64,000 nucleotides of DNA from Jeotgalibacillus malaysiensis (GTDB taxonomy: Bacteria; Bacillota; Bacilli; Bacillales; Jeotgalibacillaceae), in contig CP009416.1 in assembly GCA_000818095.1 (NCBI GenBank), forward strand, positions 2,092,501 to 2,156,500, written 5' to 3'. This document shows positions 8,022 to 18,360 of this stretch, one piece after another. The notes beneath the pieces were generated by a model, which worked only from the letters and a program-made list of their open reading frames with translations, ran no database searches and had not been told where the DNA came from. The position numbers and the translations under genes were made by a program. Within the stretch, counting starts at the first letter, position 1. Each line of letters opens with the position of its first letter.

Positions 8022-10397
8022 TTAAGAAGTTTCAAGGAAATCGTAAGGCGTGACCCCATCCATCCCAATCATTGGATCTGCTCCTCCTTCAAATGGATCA
8101 GCATCCTCTGAGACAGTCACCTCTTCACCGGCAAGTCTTTCTTTCAGCGAAGTCAGACGCGTCAGGTCATCTTTTCTTTCAACACCATATTTGAAAGCTT
8201 CTTCTTCCCCGCACATAATGAGAAACTTGCTGCTTCTTGTGATCGCTGTATACAGAAGGTTTCTTCTCAGCATTCTTGAATAACTTTTCACAACAGGCAG
8301 CACGACAATCGGGAATTCGCTTCCCTGAGATTTGTGAATTGAACAGCAGAATGCATGGGTGATCTGGTTGAGATCCTGTCTTGTATAGGTAACCTCGACA
8401 CCATCAAAAGAAACCAAAATCATATCCTGTTTTTCAGTGTTTTCTTTTGCGTAAAAGATGGAAATCACTTCACCCATATCACCATTAAACACATTACTTT
8501 CCGGCTGATTGACGAGCTGAAGGACTTTATCGCCAATCCGGTAGACAATGTCTCCCCACTTTAGCTCTTTTCTCGACCCGTCATCATTCGGGTTCATTAG
8601 CTGCTGCAGGAGCGAATTCAGTTTATCAATTCCTGCAGGGCCCCTGTACATTGGAGCGAGCACCTGAATATCCTTTGCCGTATAGCCTTTAGTCATTGCG
8701 TTTTTTACGATCTTCCCGACCACTTCATCCATCTGATTGGCTCTGCAGGGGATAAATGAACGGTCAGGATAAGGCTGCCTGATCGTTGCAGGTACTTCTC
8801 CCTTCTTCATATGGTGGGCGAGCTCAATAATCGATGACCCTTCTTCCTGACGGTAAATGTCAGTCAGCTCTACTGCCGGTACTTTTTTAGCATCGAGGAG
8901 ATCCTGCAGCACCTGACCAGGACCGACTGATGGCAGCTGATCCTGATCGCCTACCAGGATGACCTGCATCGATTCCGGTACTGCCTGCAAAAGCTTATTC
9001 GCAAGCCATGTATCAACCATCGACATTTCATCTATGATCAATAGACGCCCGGCAACCATTCTGTCGTCATCCTCTTCGTCCATATCCTCCTGCCCGTTAA
9101 ATCCAAGTAAACGGTGGATCGTCATGGCTTTTAATCCTGTAGATTCAGTCATCCTTTTTGCCGCTCTTCCTGTAGGAGCGGCAAGTACGATTGGGAACGG
9201 TTCGTCTTTTGAATAGTTATCCGGATCGAGCGAAAGCCCGTGGAGTTCAGCATAAAGTTCGACTATTCCTTTAATGACCGTCGTCTTCCCTGTACCCGGT
9301 CCCCCGGTTAAAATCATGATCGGTGAAGACAGGGCTGTCTGAATGGCTTCTTTTTGAGAAGGTGCATATGTGACGCCTATCCGCTCCTCAAGATCGCCGA
9401 GCGCGAGCAGGAATTCCGCTTCTGGAAACTGATCATGCACTTCCGTATTAGCTGTGAGGCTTTCAATACTGGACGCAATGCCTACCTCGGAATAATAAAG
9501 AGATGGTAAATAAACTTTTTTATTCTCGCCAACGATCTTTCCTTCTTCATGCAGTTCAACAAGGCTCTTTGAAATATCACTGTAATCCACTTTTTCAGGC
9601 TGGTGCTTTTCAAGCAGTTCCTTCACTCTGATCAGCAGCTGTTTGGAGTCGGCATATACGTGTCCTTCATGCATTGACAGCTGGGTGATGGTATATAGAC
9701 ATGCAGCTTTAATTCTGTCAGGATGGTTTCCGGAAAGTCCGAGCTGTCTGCCGAGTTCATCCGCTTTACCAAAGCCGACCCCTTCAATATCATTCACAAG
9801 CTGATAAGGGTTTTCTTCTATGACTTCAACCGTTTTTTCCTGATAAAACTGATAAATTTTCATGGAGAGCTGAGGACCGAATCCCCAGTCATTTAACAGC
9901 ACCATGATCCGTTCAAGGCCTTGGTGTTCAATCAGCACTTCATGAATGTGGTGAGCCTTCTCTTCAGAAAGTTTTGGCACCTCAAATAGCACAGCTTCAT
10001 TTTCCATAATTTTAGAGATCGCATTTTCACCCAGCGTATCAACAATTTTCTCTGCCGTTTTTCTGCCGATTCCATTGAAAAGATCGCTGGACAGATAATG
10101 AATAATGCCCTGCTTCGTCTGAGGTAATTCCTTTTTAAAACGCTCTGTAATAAATTGCGGACCAAATCGCGGATGTTCCTTCACTTTACCGAAAAATACA
10201 TATGTATCTTCTTCCTGCATGGAAGGGAAATGGCCTGTGACGACCATTTCCTTCTCAGCATTCGCAATATTCGTGTCAGATACACGGATCCTTACTACTG
10301 AATACATGTTATCTTCATTATAAAAAATAGAAACGATCAGCGTTCCTTTTACATATAATTCTTCTTCAGTAAACAGATCCGGCTGCTGACCTCTCAT
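8022..10397 (-). CDS. recD2: RecD2 superfamily 1B DNA helicase (YrrC)
   Basis: 791 residues. The N-terminal domain and tandem helix-hairpin-helix region (about 90-230, e.g. FNGIGRKTAEKIVDTLG) are typical of RecD2 and missing from RecBCD-type RecD. The helicase core has Walker A GGPGTGKTTVIKG near 365, motif II IIDEMSMVD, motif III GDQDQLPSVGPG and late motif CCSIHKSQGSEFPIVVLP. It is a 5'-3' helicase linked to replication-fork progression and repair in B. subtilis. ATG at 10397 has AGGAGG. It follows the TPR gene by 12 nt, so the two are probably co-transcribed. Confidence 0.96.
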   Translation of the reverse strand: MRGQQPDLFTEEELYVKGTLIVSIFYNEDNMYSVVRIRVSDTNIANAEKEMVVTGHFPSMQEEDTYVFFGKVKEHPRFGPQFITERFKKELPQTKQGIIHYLSSDLFNGIGRKTAEKIVDTLGENAISKIMENEAVLFEVPKLSEEKAHHIHEVLIEHQGLERIMVLLNDWGFGPQLSMKIYQFYQEKTVEVIEENPYQLVNDIEGVGFGKADELGRQLGLSGNHPDRIKAACLYTITQLSMHEGHVYADSKQLLIRVKELLEKHQPEKVDYSDISKSLVELHEEGKIVGENKKVYLPSLYYSEVGIASSIESLTANTEVHDQFPEAEFLLALGDLEERIGVTYAPSQKEAIQTALSSPIMILTGGPGTGKTTVIKGIVELYAELHGLSLDPDNYSKDEPFPIVLAAPTGRAAKRMTESTGLKAMTIHRLLGFNGQEDMDEEDDDRMVAGRLLIIDEMSMVDTWLANKLLQAVPESMQVILVGDQDQLPSVGPGQVLQDLLDAKKVPAVELTDIYRQEEGSSIIELAHHMKKGEVPATIRQPYPDRSFIPCRANQMDEVVGKIVKNAMTKGYTAKDIQVLAPMYRGPAGIDKLNSLLQQLMNPNDDGSRKELKWGDIVYRIGDKVLQLVNQPESNVFNGDMGEVISIFYAKENTEKQDMILVSFDGVEVTYTRQDLNQITHAFCCSIHKSQGSEFPIVVLPVVKSYSRMLRRNLLYTAITRSSKFLIMCGEEEAFKYGVERKDDLTRLTSLKERLAGEEVTVSEDADPFEGGADPMIGMDGVTPYDFLETS

Positions 10398-10409
10398 GAA
10401 AAGTTCCTC

Positions 10410-11078
10410 CTATTCGTTACCGATTGACTGCTGTATGATTTTCCTTCCGTTTAAAGCAAGATAATGATCCGGCTGTGCTTCGATTGCCTTTTCAAAACAA
10501 TCAAGTGCTGCTTCAGCATTTTCTTCAAAGCCTGCATATGCAACACCAAGATTGTAAAGGGCATCAGCGTGTTCTGGGTCGAGTTCCACCGCTCGTTTCA
10601 GCTGACTTACAGCTTCTTTCCCGTGCTCTAGCTTTGCAAGTGAAAGTCCATACTGGAAATGAACTTCTGCGTCTTCCGGAGAGAGCTCTGCTGCTCTTTG
10701 AAGATAAGGTACTGCCAGCTTTGTCTGTTCATTATTCATCATTGACATTCCGAGCATAAAATAAGCGTCGTGGTCTTCAAGACCTGCATTGATTGCTTTT
10801 TCATACAGTACTGCCGCTTCATTAAATCTCTCTTCAGTGTAGTACAGGTTAGCGAGTGCATAATAAGCAGCACCTGCTTTTTCATCGAGTGTAATCGCTT
10901 TTTGATAAAAGCGCTCAGCTTTTTCCACTTCATTGAATCTTGCAAGAACATTACCGAAATTAATATAGGCTGCCGGGTCTTCCGGACTTTTTTCGATTTG
11001 TTCGTTTAGTTTCTTCAGTGCTTCTTCAAGTTCACCTTTTTGGATGAGTTCAATTGCCTGTTCATTTAAAGATTTCAT
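10410..11078 (-). CDS. yrrB: TPR-repeat protein YrrB
   Basis: 222 residues from ATG at 11078 (MKSLNEQAIELIQKG) with AAGGAG upstream; an in-frame upstream extension to 11126 lacks a ribosome site. About six tetratricopeptide repeats span the whole protein, visible as recurring patterns such as AAYINFGNVLARFNEVEKAE and ADALYNLGVAYAGFEENAEA. This points to a soluble helical scaffold for protein binding. In B. subtilis yrrB lies between recD2 and trmU, as here; its partner is not established. Confidence 0.93.
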   Translation of the reverse strand: MKSLNEQAIELIQKGELEEALKKLNEQIEKSPEDPAAYINFGNVLARFNEVEKAERFYQKAITLDEKAGAAYYALANLYYTEERFNEAAVLYEKAINAGLEDHDAYFMLGMSMMNNEQTKLAVPYLQRAAELSPEDAEVHFQYGLSLAKLEHGKEAVSQLKRAVELDPEHADALYNLGVAYAGFEENAEAALDCFEKAIEAQPDHYLALNGRKIIQQSIGNE

Positions 11079-11123
11079 CACGTTCTCCTTCGTATTGATT
11101 TGGGCTAAGTATATCACAAGGCA

Positions 11124-11167
11124 CAAAAAATGACCTGATGTGAAGGCATTTCACAAAAGGTCATTTT
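11124..11167 (-). terminator. Terminator of the cymR-yrvO-mnmA transcript
   Basis: Minus-strand outer stem AAATGACCT/AGGTCATTT with an inner GTGAA/TTCAC pairing, followed by TTTTTTG. It lies past the repeat element and before yrrB. An extended -10 (TGATATACT) for yrrB follows at about 11108-11116. Confidence 0.65.
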
Positions 11168-11188
11168 ATTTTATTTATTTTGATAAAA

Positions 11189-11330
11189 CTGGCTTGTGAT
11201 TTCCGCTTCAGGGGGACGCTTTCCGCGGACGAACGCTCAGGCCAGGCAGAAAACCACTGCCTTCCGGGATCTTTCACGATCGTTTTTCCGCAGGAGTCGC
11301 CCCCTTCCGCTTCAATCATCAGCTGTGCAG
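11189..11330. repeat. Dispersed ~140-bp repeat with imperfect inverted ends, copy 1
   Basis: The left end (ATTTCCGCTTCAGGGGGACG) and the reverse complement of the right end (GCGGAAGGGGGCGACTCCTG) share the AGGGGG core and flanks, so the ends form an imperfect inverted repeat of about 35-38 bp. A second copy with the same ends is at 57315-57451, but the middle differs. This middle holds a small hairpin AGGCAG/CTGCCT. Short ORFs crossing it are artefacts. It lies between mnmA and its terminator. Confidence 0.85.
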
Positions 11331-11368
11331 ACAAACATATGGTTTTTACCAATCAATTTGTCAACTTA

Positions 11369-12502
<1,134 letters not shown>

Positions 12503-12509
12503 TCAGATG

Positions 12510-13646
12510 CTAAAAGCGATCTGTGATTTTCTTAAGACTTTGTGCTATATAGATTGCGTCTTCAACTGTGTTGTTAGTACCAAAGCTGAAGCGCACTGAA
12601 TTATACAATTTTTCACTTTCCGGACCATACATTGCAGCCAGTACGTGTGACGGTTCAACTGACCCTGCTGTACAAGCTGATCCGCTTGAAGCGGCGATTC
12701 CTGCCAGATCAAGATTGATCAGCAGCGATTCTATTTCGGTTCCCGGAATGCTCAAGTTTACCACGTGTGGAAGTGAATGTTCAAGAGAACCGTTTACATT
12801 GAACTGAACGCCTGATTTTTTCAATTCATCAAGCAGCATTTCTTTAATCTCAACAAGTTTAGCAGTCTTTTCTTCTTTATTGTCAAAAGCGTATTCCACT
12901 GCTTCTGCAAGACCGGCAATTGCCGCGAGATTTTCAGTACCCGCTCTCTTTTTACGCTCCTGCTCTCCACCAAATACTGTTGCATGATGCGGTGTACCAT
13001 TTTTAATATATAAAAACCCTGCTCCCTTAGGACCATTGATTTTGTGAGAGGAAACAGATAAAAGATCAATGCCCTCTTCGCTCACCTGAATGTCAGACAG
13101 TCCAAATGCCTGAACAGCATCTGTATGGAAGATCGCCTGGTGATCTTTTAACAGCGCTCCAATTTCTCTGATTGGCTGAAGTGTGCCAACTTCATTGTTG
13201 CCATACATGACTGTGACTAATATTGTATCTTCACGAAGCGCTGAAGCGAACTCATCCATACTGATCCTTCCATTTTCATCCACTTTCAGATAAGTAACTT
13301 CAAACCCGCGTTTTTCAAGCTCCTGACACGGATGTAAAACAGCATGATGTTCAACCTCAGTCGTAATAATATGCTTTCCCTTAGGCTGCATTGCATCAAC
13401 CGTTCCGAAAATCGCCAGGTTATCCGCTTCCGTTCCCCCGCTTGTGAAATGAATTTCATTAAAATGAACGCCAAGCTTCGAAGCAATTAGCGTTCTCGCG
13501 TCATCCAGTATTTTTCTTGCTGCTCTTCCTGTCTGGTGAATACTTGATGGATTTCCGTAAGTCTTCTCCATTACATCCACCATCACTGCTGTCACTTCAG
13601 GAAGCATCGGGGTTGTTGCAGCATGATCTGCATAAATTCTGTTCAA
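12510..13646 (-). CDS. yrvO: Cysteine desulfurase (YrvO-type, NifS/IscS family) feeding MnmA
   Basis: 378 residues, PLP-dependent class V aminotransferase fold. HHAVLHPCQE and the DAVQAFG strand bind the cofactor. The Schiff-base lysine is in VSSHKINGPKGAGFLYI (near 203), and the active Cys is in SSGSACTAGSVEPSHVL (near 324). It converts cysteine to alanine plus enzyme persulfide. It lies between cymR (15 nt) and mnmA (25 nt), so sulfur supply for tRNA thiolation and the cysteine regulator are co-transcribed. Confidence 0.95.
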   Translation of the reverse strand: MNRIYADHAATTPMLPEVTAVMVDVMEKTYGNPSSIHQTGRAARKILDDARTLIASKLGVHFNEIHFTSGGTEADNLAIFGTVDAMQPKGKHIITTEVEHHAVLHPCQELEKRGFEVTYLKVDENGRISMDEFASALREDTILVTVMYGNNEVGTLQPIREIGALLKDHQAIFHTDAVQAFGLSDIQVSEEGIDLLSVSSHKINGPKGAGFLYIKNGTPHHATVFGGEQERKKRAGTENLAAIAGLAEAVEYAFDNKEEKTAKLVEIKEMLLDELKKSGVQFNVNGSLEHSLPHVVNLSIPGTEIESLLINLDLAGIAASSGSACTAGSVEPSHVLAAMYGPESEKLYNSVRFSFGTNNTVEDAIYIAQSLKKITDRF

Positions 13647-13661
13647 ACCAAAACCCTCCTG

Positions 13662-14081
13662 TTAAATATAGAACATGTAGGCGTCTGATTCGCCTTCTTC
13701 TGTATGATTAGCCAAATCTTCTATTGTTGTATGATCAAGAACGTCTCTGACTGCATCTCTGATTCTGATCCACAGTTCTCTTTGGGGAGGCGCTTCATTT
13801 TCAAGACCTTCTACAGGACTGATTGGTCCTTCAAGTGTTCTGATAATGTCACCCGCAGTAATATTTGAAGGCTCATCTGCAAGAATATATCCGCCATATG
13901 CACCTCTGACACTCTTGACAAAACCTGAGTTACGCAGCGGTGCGATCAGCTGCTCAAGATAATGTTCTGATAAGTTATGGGTTGTTGCGATTGATTTAAG
14001 TGAAATTGGACCTTCACCATAATTTTTTGCCAATTCAATCATGATTGTCAGACCGTAACGGCCTTTCGTTGAGACTTTCAT
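13662..14081 (-). CDS. cymR: Rrf2-family cysteine metabolism repressor CymR
   Basis: 139 residues. The N-terminal winged helix MKVSTKGRYGLTIMIELA and the recognition region NLSEHYLEQLIAPLRNSGFVKSVRG match CymR. There are no FeS-ligating cysteines in the usual Rrf2 position, consistent with CymR, which senses O-acetylserine through CysK. It is transcribed divergently from rarA, with a TATAAT extended -10 at 14116-14121. First gene of cymR-yrvO-mnmA. Confidence 0.94.
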   Translation of the reverse strand: MKVSTKGRYGLTIMIELAKNYGEGPISLKSIATTHNLSEHYLEQLIAPLRNSGFVKSVRGAYGGYILADEPSNITAGDIIRTLEGPISPVEGLENEAPPQRELWIRIRDAVRDVLDHTTIEDLANHTEEGESDAYMFYI

Positions 14082-14115
14082 GTGTCATCCACCTTTGCGA
14101 CTATTTGCTTTTGCC

Positions 14116-14121
14116 ATTATA
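14116..14121 (-). promoter_or_regulatory. Extended -10 of the cymR operon promoter
   Basis: Minus-strand TGCTATAAT, a perfect -10 with the TGn extension. The matching -35 position (TGCCAA at 17 nt) is poor. Confidence 0.6.
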
Positions 14122-14195
14122 GCATATAACCTTTAGAATTGGCATTTGTGCTGATTATATGGGTATGATGCTGTTAGAGAAACGGAGGGGATTTT

Positions 14196-15455
14196 ATGGC
14201 TGTCAAACCACTCGCATTCAGAATGCGCCCGGCTGAAATAGATGAGATTATTGGTCAATCCCATTTAGTAGGAGAAGGGAAAATTATCAGGAGGATGGTC
14301 GCAGCTAATCAGCTATCTTCTATGATACTTTACGGTCCACCGGGGATCGGAAAAACATCTATCGCTTCTGCTATTGCTGGAAGCACGAAATATGCTTTCA
14401 GGATGTTAAATGCTGTTTCTAATAATAAAAAAGATATGGAAGTGGTTGTGCAGGAAGGGAAAATGTCCGGCAGAGTAATTCTTCTTTTAGATGAGGTTCA
14501 CCGCCTGGATAAAGCAAAACAGGATTTTCTGCTTCCTCATTTAGAAAATGGAACAGTTATTCTGATAGGTGCAACGACAAGTAACCCTTATCATGCAATC
14601 AATCCCGCGATCAGAAGCAGGGTTCAGATTTTCGAACTGAAACCGCTGGATGAAGAAGAGATGAAGGCAGCTGTTCATAGAGCGATCATTGACCAGCGCG
14701 GCTTTGGTGATAAGCAGGTGGAAGTGTCTGATGAAGCGGTCACTCACTTCGCTACAGCCAGCGGCGGTGATGTCAGAAGCGCATTAAACGCATTAGAGCT
14801 CGCAGTTTTATCAACAAAGGAAAACAGTGAAGGGAAAATCGTCGTCACGTTAGAAGCAGCAGAAGAATGTCTGCAGAAAAAGTACTTTTCCCACGATAAA
14901 GATGGTGATGCGCATTATGATGTCATGAGCGCATTTCAAAAATCGATCAGAGGAAGTGATGCGAATGCCGCACTGCACTATCTCGGCAGGCTGATCGAAG
15001 CCGGTGATCTGCCGACAATCGCACGAAGGCTACTGGTCATTGCCTATGAGGATATTGGTCTTGCAAGTCCGCAGGCTGGTCAGCGTACACTTGCAGCCAT
15101 TGAATCTGCTGAGAGACTCGGTTTTCCGGAGGCCCGCATCCCGCTTGCAAATGCTGTGATTGAACTTTGTCTGTCACCTAAGTCAAATTCCGCGATTTCA
15201 GCGATAGACAGTGCACTTGCTGATATTAGAAAAGGCAAATCCGGTACTGTTCCTGATCATTTAAAAGATGCGCATTATAAAGGTGCTGAAAAGCTTGGGA
15301 GAGGAACTGAATATAAATACCCTCACAGTTACCCGGGAGGCTGGGTTGCCCAGCAGTACCTTCCTGACTCACTTAAGCGGGCTACTTATTACGAACCAAA
15401 AGAAACAGGGAAGTTTGAACAGGCGCTAAAACAGATTTATAATAAATTAAAATAA
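14196..15455 (+). CDS. rarA: Replication-associated recombination ATPase RarA (MgsA, YrvN)
   Basis: 419 residues, clamp-loader-like AAA+ ATPase. Walker A GPPGIGKTSIA is near residues 49-59 and Walker B LLLDEVHRL near 95. The arginine-finger region GDVRSALNALE is followed by the C-terminal tetramerisation domain ending in YPHSYPGGWVAQQYLP. It acts at stalled replication forks. ATG at 14196 has GGAGGGG upstream. It is one of few plus-strand genes and is divergent from cymR, as in B. subtilis. The stop codon lies in the stem of its terminator. Confidence 0.96.
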   Translation: MAVKPLAFRMRPAEIDEIIGQSHLVGEGKIIRRMVAANQLSSMILYGPPGIGKTSIASAIAGSTKYAFRMLNAVSNNKKDMEVVVQEGKMSGRVILLLDEVHRLDKAKQDFLLPHLENGTVILIGATTSNPYHAINPAIRSRVQIFELKPLDEEEMKAAVHRAIIDQRGFGDKQVEVSDEAVTHFATASGGDVRSALNALELAVLSTKENSEGKIVVTLEAAEECLQKKYFSHDKDGDAHYDVMSAFQKSIRGSDANAALHYLGRLIEAGDLPTIARRLLVIAYEDIGLASPQAGQRTLAAIESAERLGFPEARIPLANAVIELCLSPKSNSAISAIDSALADIRKGKSGTVPDHLKDAHYKGAEKLGRGTEYKYPHSYPGGWVAQQYLPDSLKRATYYEPKETGKFEQALKQIYNKLK

Positions 15456-15484
15456 GGCTGAGACAAATGTCTCAGCCTTATTTT
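15451..15484 (+). terminator. Terminator of rarA
   Basis: Stem AATAAGGCTGAGACA / TCTCAGCCTTATT followed by TTATCG; the rarA TAA is inside the left arm. The A-rich 5' side means it could also act on the opposite strand. Confidence 0.85.
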
Positions 15485-15514
15485 ATCGTTTCAGTGTAAT
15501 TTAAAACAAATAAC

Positions 15515-16456
15515 TTACGAAGCAATATCCCTTTTTGTAAAGATCGTAAATGCAAGTATCATAAAGATCGTGAAGTAGATCAGGATCATGATAATGGAGA
15601 ATTGCATGGTCATCCCTTCTACAAGCGGCATGTTCATTTCATATAGTGACAGGTTTGTATTAGCAAATAGACTGTATTTCGCCCAATCGTAATACATTGC
15701 AATAAAGCTTGTTGCCGTCCCGCCTACAAAAAGCAGGAATAAGCTGATACCAATCGCGAGTGAACTGTTACGGAACACAGCAGATATCATAAACGCCATT
15801 GTTGTAAGCATAATAACATCAAGCGAATTAAACAGGTATACGCGGGCGATATAAGCAGCCATGCTTTTTTCAACAACCTGACCGTCTTCAAAAACAAGTC
15901 TGATGGATGAGCCTGCATCAAATATGATTAATCCTAGAATGATCGAAAGCACTGCTGTGATTGCTACAAGAAAAAGTCCAAATGCTCCGACTGTGATGAA
16001 TTTTGATAAGAGAATCTTCCACCTTGCAATCGGTCTGATCATTAGAAGCTTGATTGTTCCCCATGAAAACTCACCTGCTACAATGCCGGAAGCGACAATA
16101 ATCGCAAACAATCCGATCAGCGAAATCAGAAAAGTACTTGATTCTAGATAAGACCAGAAAGTTCCACCATCATTCGGTGCGATTTCATTTTCAATTGCGT
16201 ATTCATTGATTGCAATCTGTTCAGCAGGATCCTGCATCATAAATCCTGGCTCTCCATTCGCCGCCTGTTCCTCGAGCTGGGCGTTCTGCGTCTGAAGTTC
16301 TTCCTGCCAGCTGCCACTATATTCCTCTCCAAGTGAATTAATAAAAATCGTAATGGCCGTGAAGCCGATCACTGCAAGTACAATCAGCCCGACCATGACG
16401 TAAGTTGCCGGTCTTGAAAATAACTTCATCCATTCGTTTCTGACTAAGTTAAACAT
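15515..16456 (-). CDS. ABC-2 type transporter permease
   Basis: 313 residues with about six membrane segments (about 18-38, 110-132, 152-180, 215-235, 240-262, 285-305) and a long extracytoplasmic loop after the first one, the ABC-2 exporter layout. The start overlaps the end of the ATPase gene by 8 nt, so the two are coupled. Substrate unknown; this ATPase/permease type is used for export or resistance to peptides such as bacitracin. The pair sits between rarA and tcdA, which are adjacent in B. subtilis, so it is an insertion relative to that order. Confidence 0.85.
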   Translation of the reverse strand: MFNLVRNEWMKLFSRPATYVMVGLIVLAVIGFTAITIFINSLGEEYSGSWQEELQTQNAQLEEQAANGEPGFMMQDPAEQIAINEYAIENEIAPNDGGTFWSYLESSTFLISLIGLFAIIVASGIVAGEFSWGTIKLLMIRPIARWKILLSKFITVGAFGLFLVAITAVLSIILGLIIFDAGSSIRLVFEDGQVVEKSMAAYIARVYLFNSLDVIMLTTMAFMISAVFRNSSLAIGISLFLLFVGGTATSFIAMYYDWAKYSLFANTNLSLYEMNMPLVEGMTMQFSIIMILIYFTIFMILAFTIFTKRDIAS

Positions 16457-17381
16457 GAGCAGGCTCCCCCTTTTTATCAGACGTTACTTCAAGGAATCTG
16501 TCTTCAAGCGTTTTTGCAGCAACGGCTGCGCCAAATACTGGCACCTCTTGTTCAACACACCATTTGATAATTGCCGGAATATCTTCTTTCTTACAATCGA
16601 TCAGCAGGTCGCCGCCTACAATCTGAATTTCCCAGGAAGTAAAGACCTGTCTCATTTTGTCTATAACTGCTTTAGGATTTCCAACTTCAATTTTGTACAC
16701 TTGTGCCTGCGCACCAACAAAATCCTCAATCAGCTGCACGTCCTTCAGCTTGCCATTTTGGATAATGCCTATTCGGTCACACATCATTTCCATTTCAGCT
16801 AGCAGGTGGCTTGATACGATGACTGCCATATCCCTTTCTCTGGCCAGTCTTCTTATGTAATCTCTAATTTCACGAATTCCCGCCGGATCAAGTCCATTTG
16901 TTGGTTCATCAAGAATTAACACCTTTGGATCATGAAGGAGACTCTGTGCAATGCCTAGCCTTTGTCTCATTCCAAGTGAATAAGTTTTTACTTTTTCATG
17001 AATCCTGCCCTCGAGGCCTACAAGCTTTACAACTTCATCAATCTTTTCTTTTGAAATTCCTTTATACATTCTTGAATAATGGATCAGGTTTTTATATCCT
17101 GTCATAAATTTATACATTTCGGGGTTTTCAACGATTGCCCCAACCTGACTGACAGCACCTTCAAAATCTGTCTTTACACTTTTACCATTGACGATAATAT
17201 CTCCTGATGACATCTTCATCAGTCCTACGATCATACGGATTGTAGTTGTCTTCCCAGCTCCGTTTGGACCGAGAAAGCCAAAAACCTCTCCGCTGTAAAC
17301 ATCAAATGAAATGTTATCAATGATCGTCTTGCTGCGGATGTTTTTTGTTACATTTTTCAGTTCAACAACCTGCCTGCTCAT
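16449..17381 (-). CDS. ABC transporter ATP-binding protein (BcrA-like exporter subunit)
   Basis: 310 residues from ATG at 17381 (MSRQVVELKNVTKN) with GGGGAG upstream; an in-frame extension to 17444 lacks a ribosome site. Walker A GPNGAGKTT is near residue 40, signature YSLGMRQRLG near 133, and Walker B VLILDEPTNGLDP near 155. The C-terminal ~80 residues are a regulatory-like extension common in ABC-2 ATPases. It pairs with the downstream permease. The transported substrate cannot be read from the sequence. Confidence 0.92.
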   Translation of the reverse strand: MSRQVVELKNVTKNIRSKTIIDNISFDVYSGEVFGFLGPNGAGKTTTIRMIVGLMKMSSGDIIVNGKSVKTDFEGAVSQVGAIVENPEMYKFMTGYKNLIHYSRMYKGISKEKIDEVVKLVGLEGRIHEKVKTYSLGMRQRLGIAQSLLHDPKVLILDEPTNGLDPAGIREIRDYIRRLARERDMAVIVSSHLLAEMEMMCDRIGIIQNGKLKDVQLIEDFVGAQAQVYKIEVGNPKAVIDKMRQVFTSWEIQIVGGDLLIDCKKEDIPAIIKWCVEQEVPVFGAAVAAKTLEDRFLEVTSDKKGEPAHV

Positions 17382-17440
17382 TTTACACTCCCCTTTTACT
17401 TGATACTTCTTATTACGGAGCAGCTGGAAAAAAGTTTCAG

Positions 17441-17471
17441 ACAAAATAAAAAAACGGCAAAAATGCCGTTT
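17441..17471 (-). terminator. Terminator of tcdA
   Basis: Stem AAACGGCA/TGCCGTTT with a 4-5 nt loop, followed by TTTTATTTTG on the minus strand, directly at the tcdA stop codon. Confidence 0.85.
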
Positions 17472-18230
17472 TTATCTGACCGTTTTAATTTCGATATCTT
17501 TTAAAAACTCTCTCATCACATAACTTGCTGCAATTAACCCGGCAGCCGATGGAACAAAAGCATTTGAAGATGGCGGCATTTTAGCCTTTCTGATCGGAGC
17601 ATTTTCCTTACCGACTGTTTTGTTAACCTCTTCACGTGTTACAATCGGACTTTCATCTGAGAAGATAACCGGAATCCCTTTTTGAATACCGTCTTTTCTA
17701 AGGTGTTTTCTAATTACTTTTGCAATCGGGTCTGTATGGGTCTTTGAGATATCAGCAATCTGGAAGCGTGTCGGGTCCATTTTATTTGCTGCTCCCATAC
17801 TTGAAATAATCGGGATATTCCGATTCAGACATTCCTTCATCAGGTGAATTTTATAAGAAATCGTATCTGATGCGTCCACGACAAAATCCAGTCCGTAGCT
17901 GAAAAATTCCTCATACGTTTCTTCTGTGTAAAACATTTTTAATGAATGCACTTCACAGTCAGGGTTAATGTCTGCAATTCTCTCTTTCATCAGATCAGCT
18001 TTCGGCTGCCCGACAGTTGATAGCAGGGCGATGATCTGACGGTTAACATTTGTAATATCTACATCATCTTTATCCACAAGGATTAAACGGCCTACTCCGC
18101 TTCTTGCCAGCGCTTCAGCTGCAAAAGAGCCAACGCCGCCAATACCGAGTACCGCTACTGTTTTACCTTTTAAAAGATCAAGACCTTCCCGGCCGATCGC
18201 TAGTTCATTTCTTGAAAATTGGTGTAGCAT
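17472..18230 (-). CDS. tcdA: tRNA threonylcarbamoyladenosine dehydratase TcdA (YrvM, E1-like)
   Basis: 252 residues from ATG at 18230 (MLHQFSRNELAIGREG) with CGGAG upstream. The open frame continues another 109 codons to 18557, but that part is the 6S RNA and its terminator, not protein. ThiF/E1 nucleotide-binding loop AVLGIGGVGSFAAEALARSG is near 27-46, followed by the DKDDVDITNVNRQ motif. It cyclises t6A37 to ct6A in ANN-decoding tRNAs. It ends in the family's PPSSNAFVPSAAGLI block. Confidence 0.95.
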   Translation of the reverse strand: MLHQFSRNELAIGREGLDLLKGKTVAVLGIGGVGSFAAEALARSGVGRLILVDKDDVDITNVNRQIIALLSTVGQPKADLMKERIADINPDCEVHSLKMFYTEETYEEFFSYGLDFVVDASDTISYKIHLMKECLNRNIPIISSMGAANKMDPTRFQIADISKTHTDPIAKVIRKHLRKDGIQKGIPVIFSDESPIVTREEVNKTVGKENAPIRKAKMPPSSNAFVPSAAGLIAASYVMREFLKDIEIKTVR

Positions 18231-18330
18231 TTGATCAACTCCGTTATTAGGATTAGCGGCTTTCAGAATAGCGTAAAATGAGTCCGGTTGCAACTTATAT
18301 CCGACAAATGCAGTTGTGTTTATAAAGAAA

Positions 18331-18360
18331 AACAGACCCTGGGCAAATGCCCGGGGTCTG
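18331..18360 (-). terminator. Terminator of 6S RNA
   Basis: Minus-strand stem CAGACCCCGGGC / GCCCAGGGTCTG with loop ATTT, followed by TTTTTCTTT. Confidence 0.9.
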
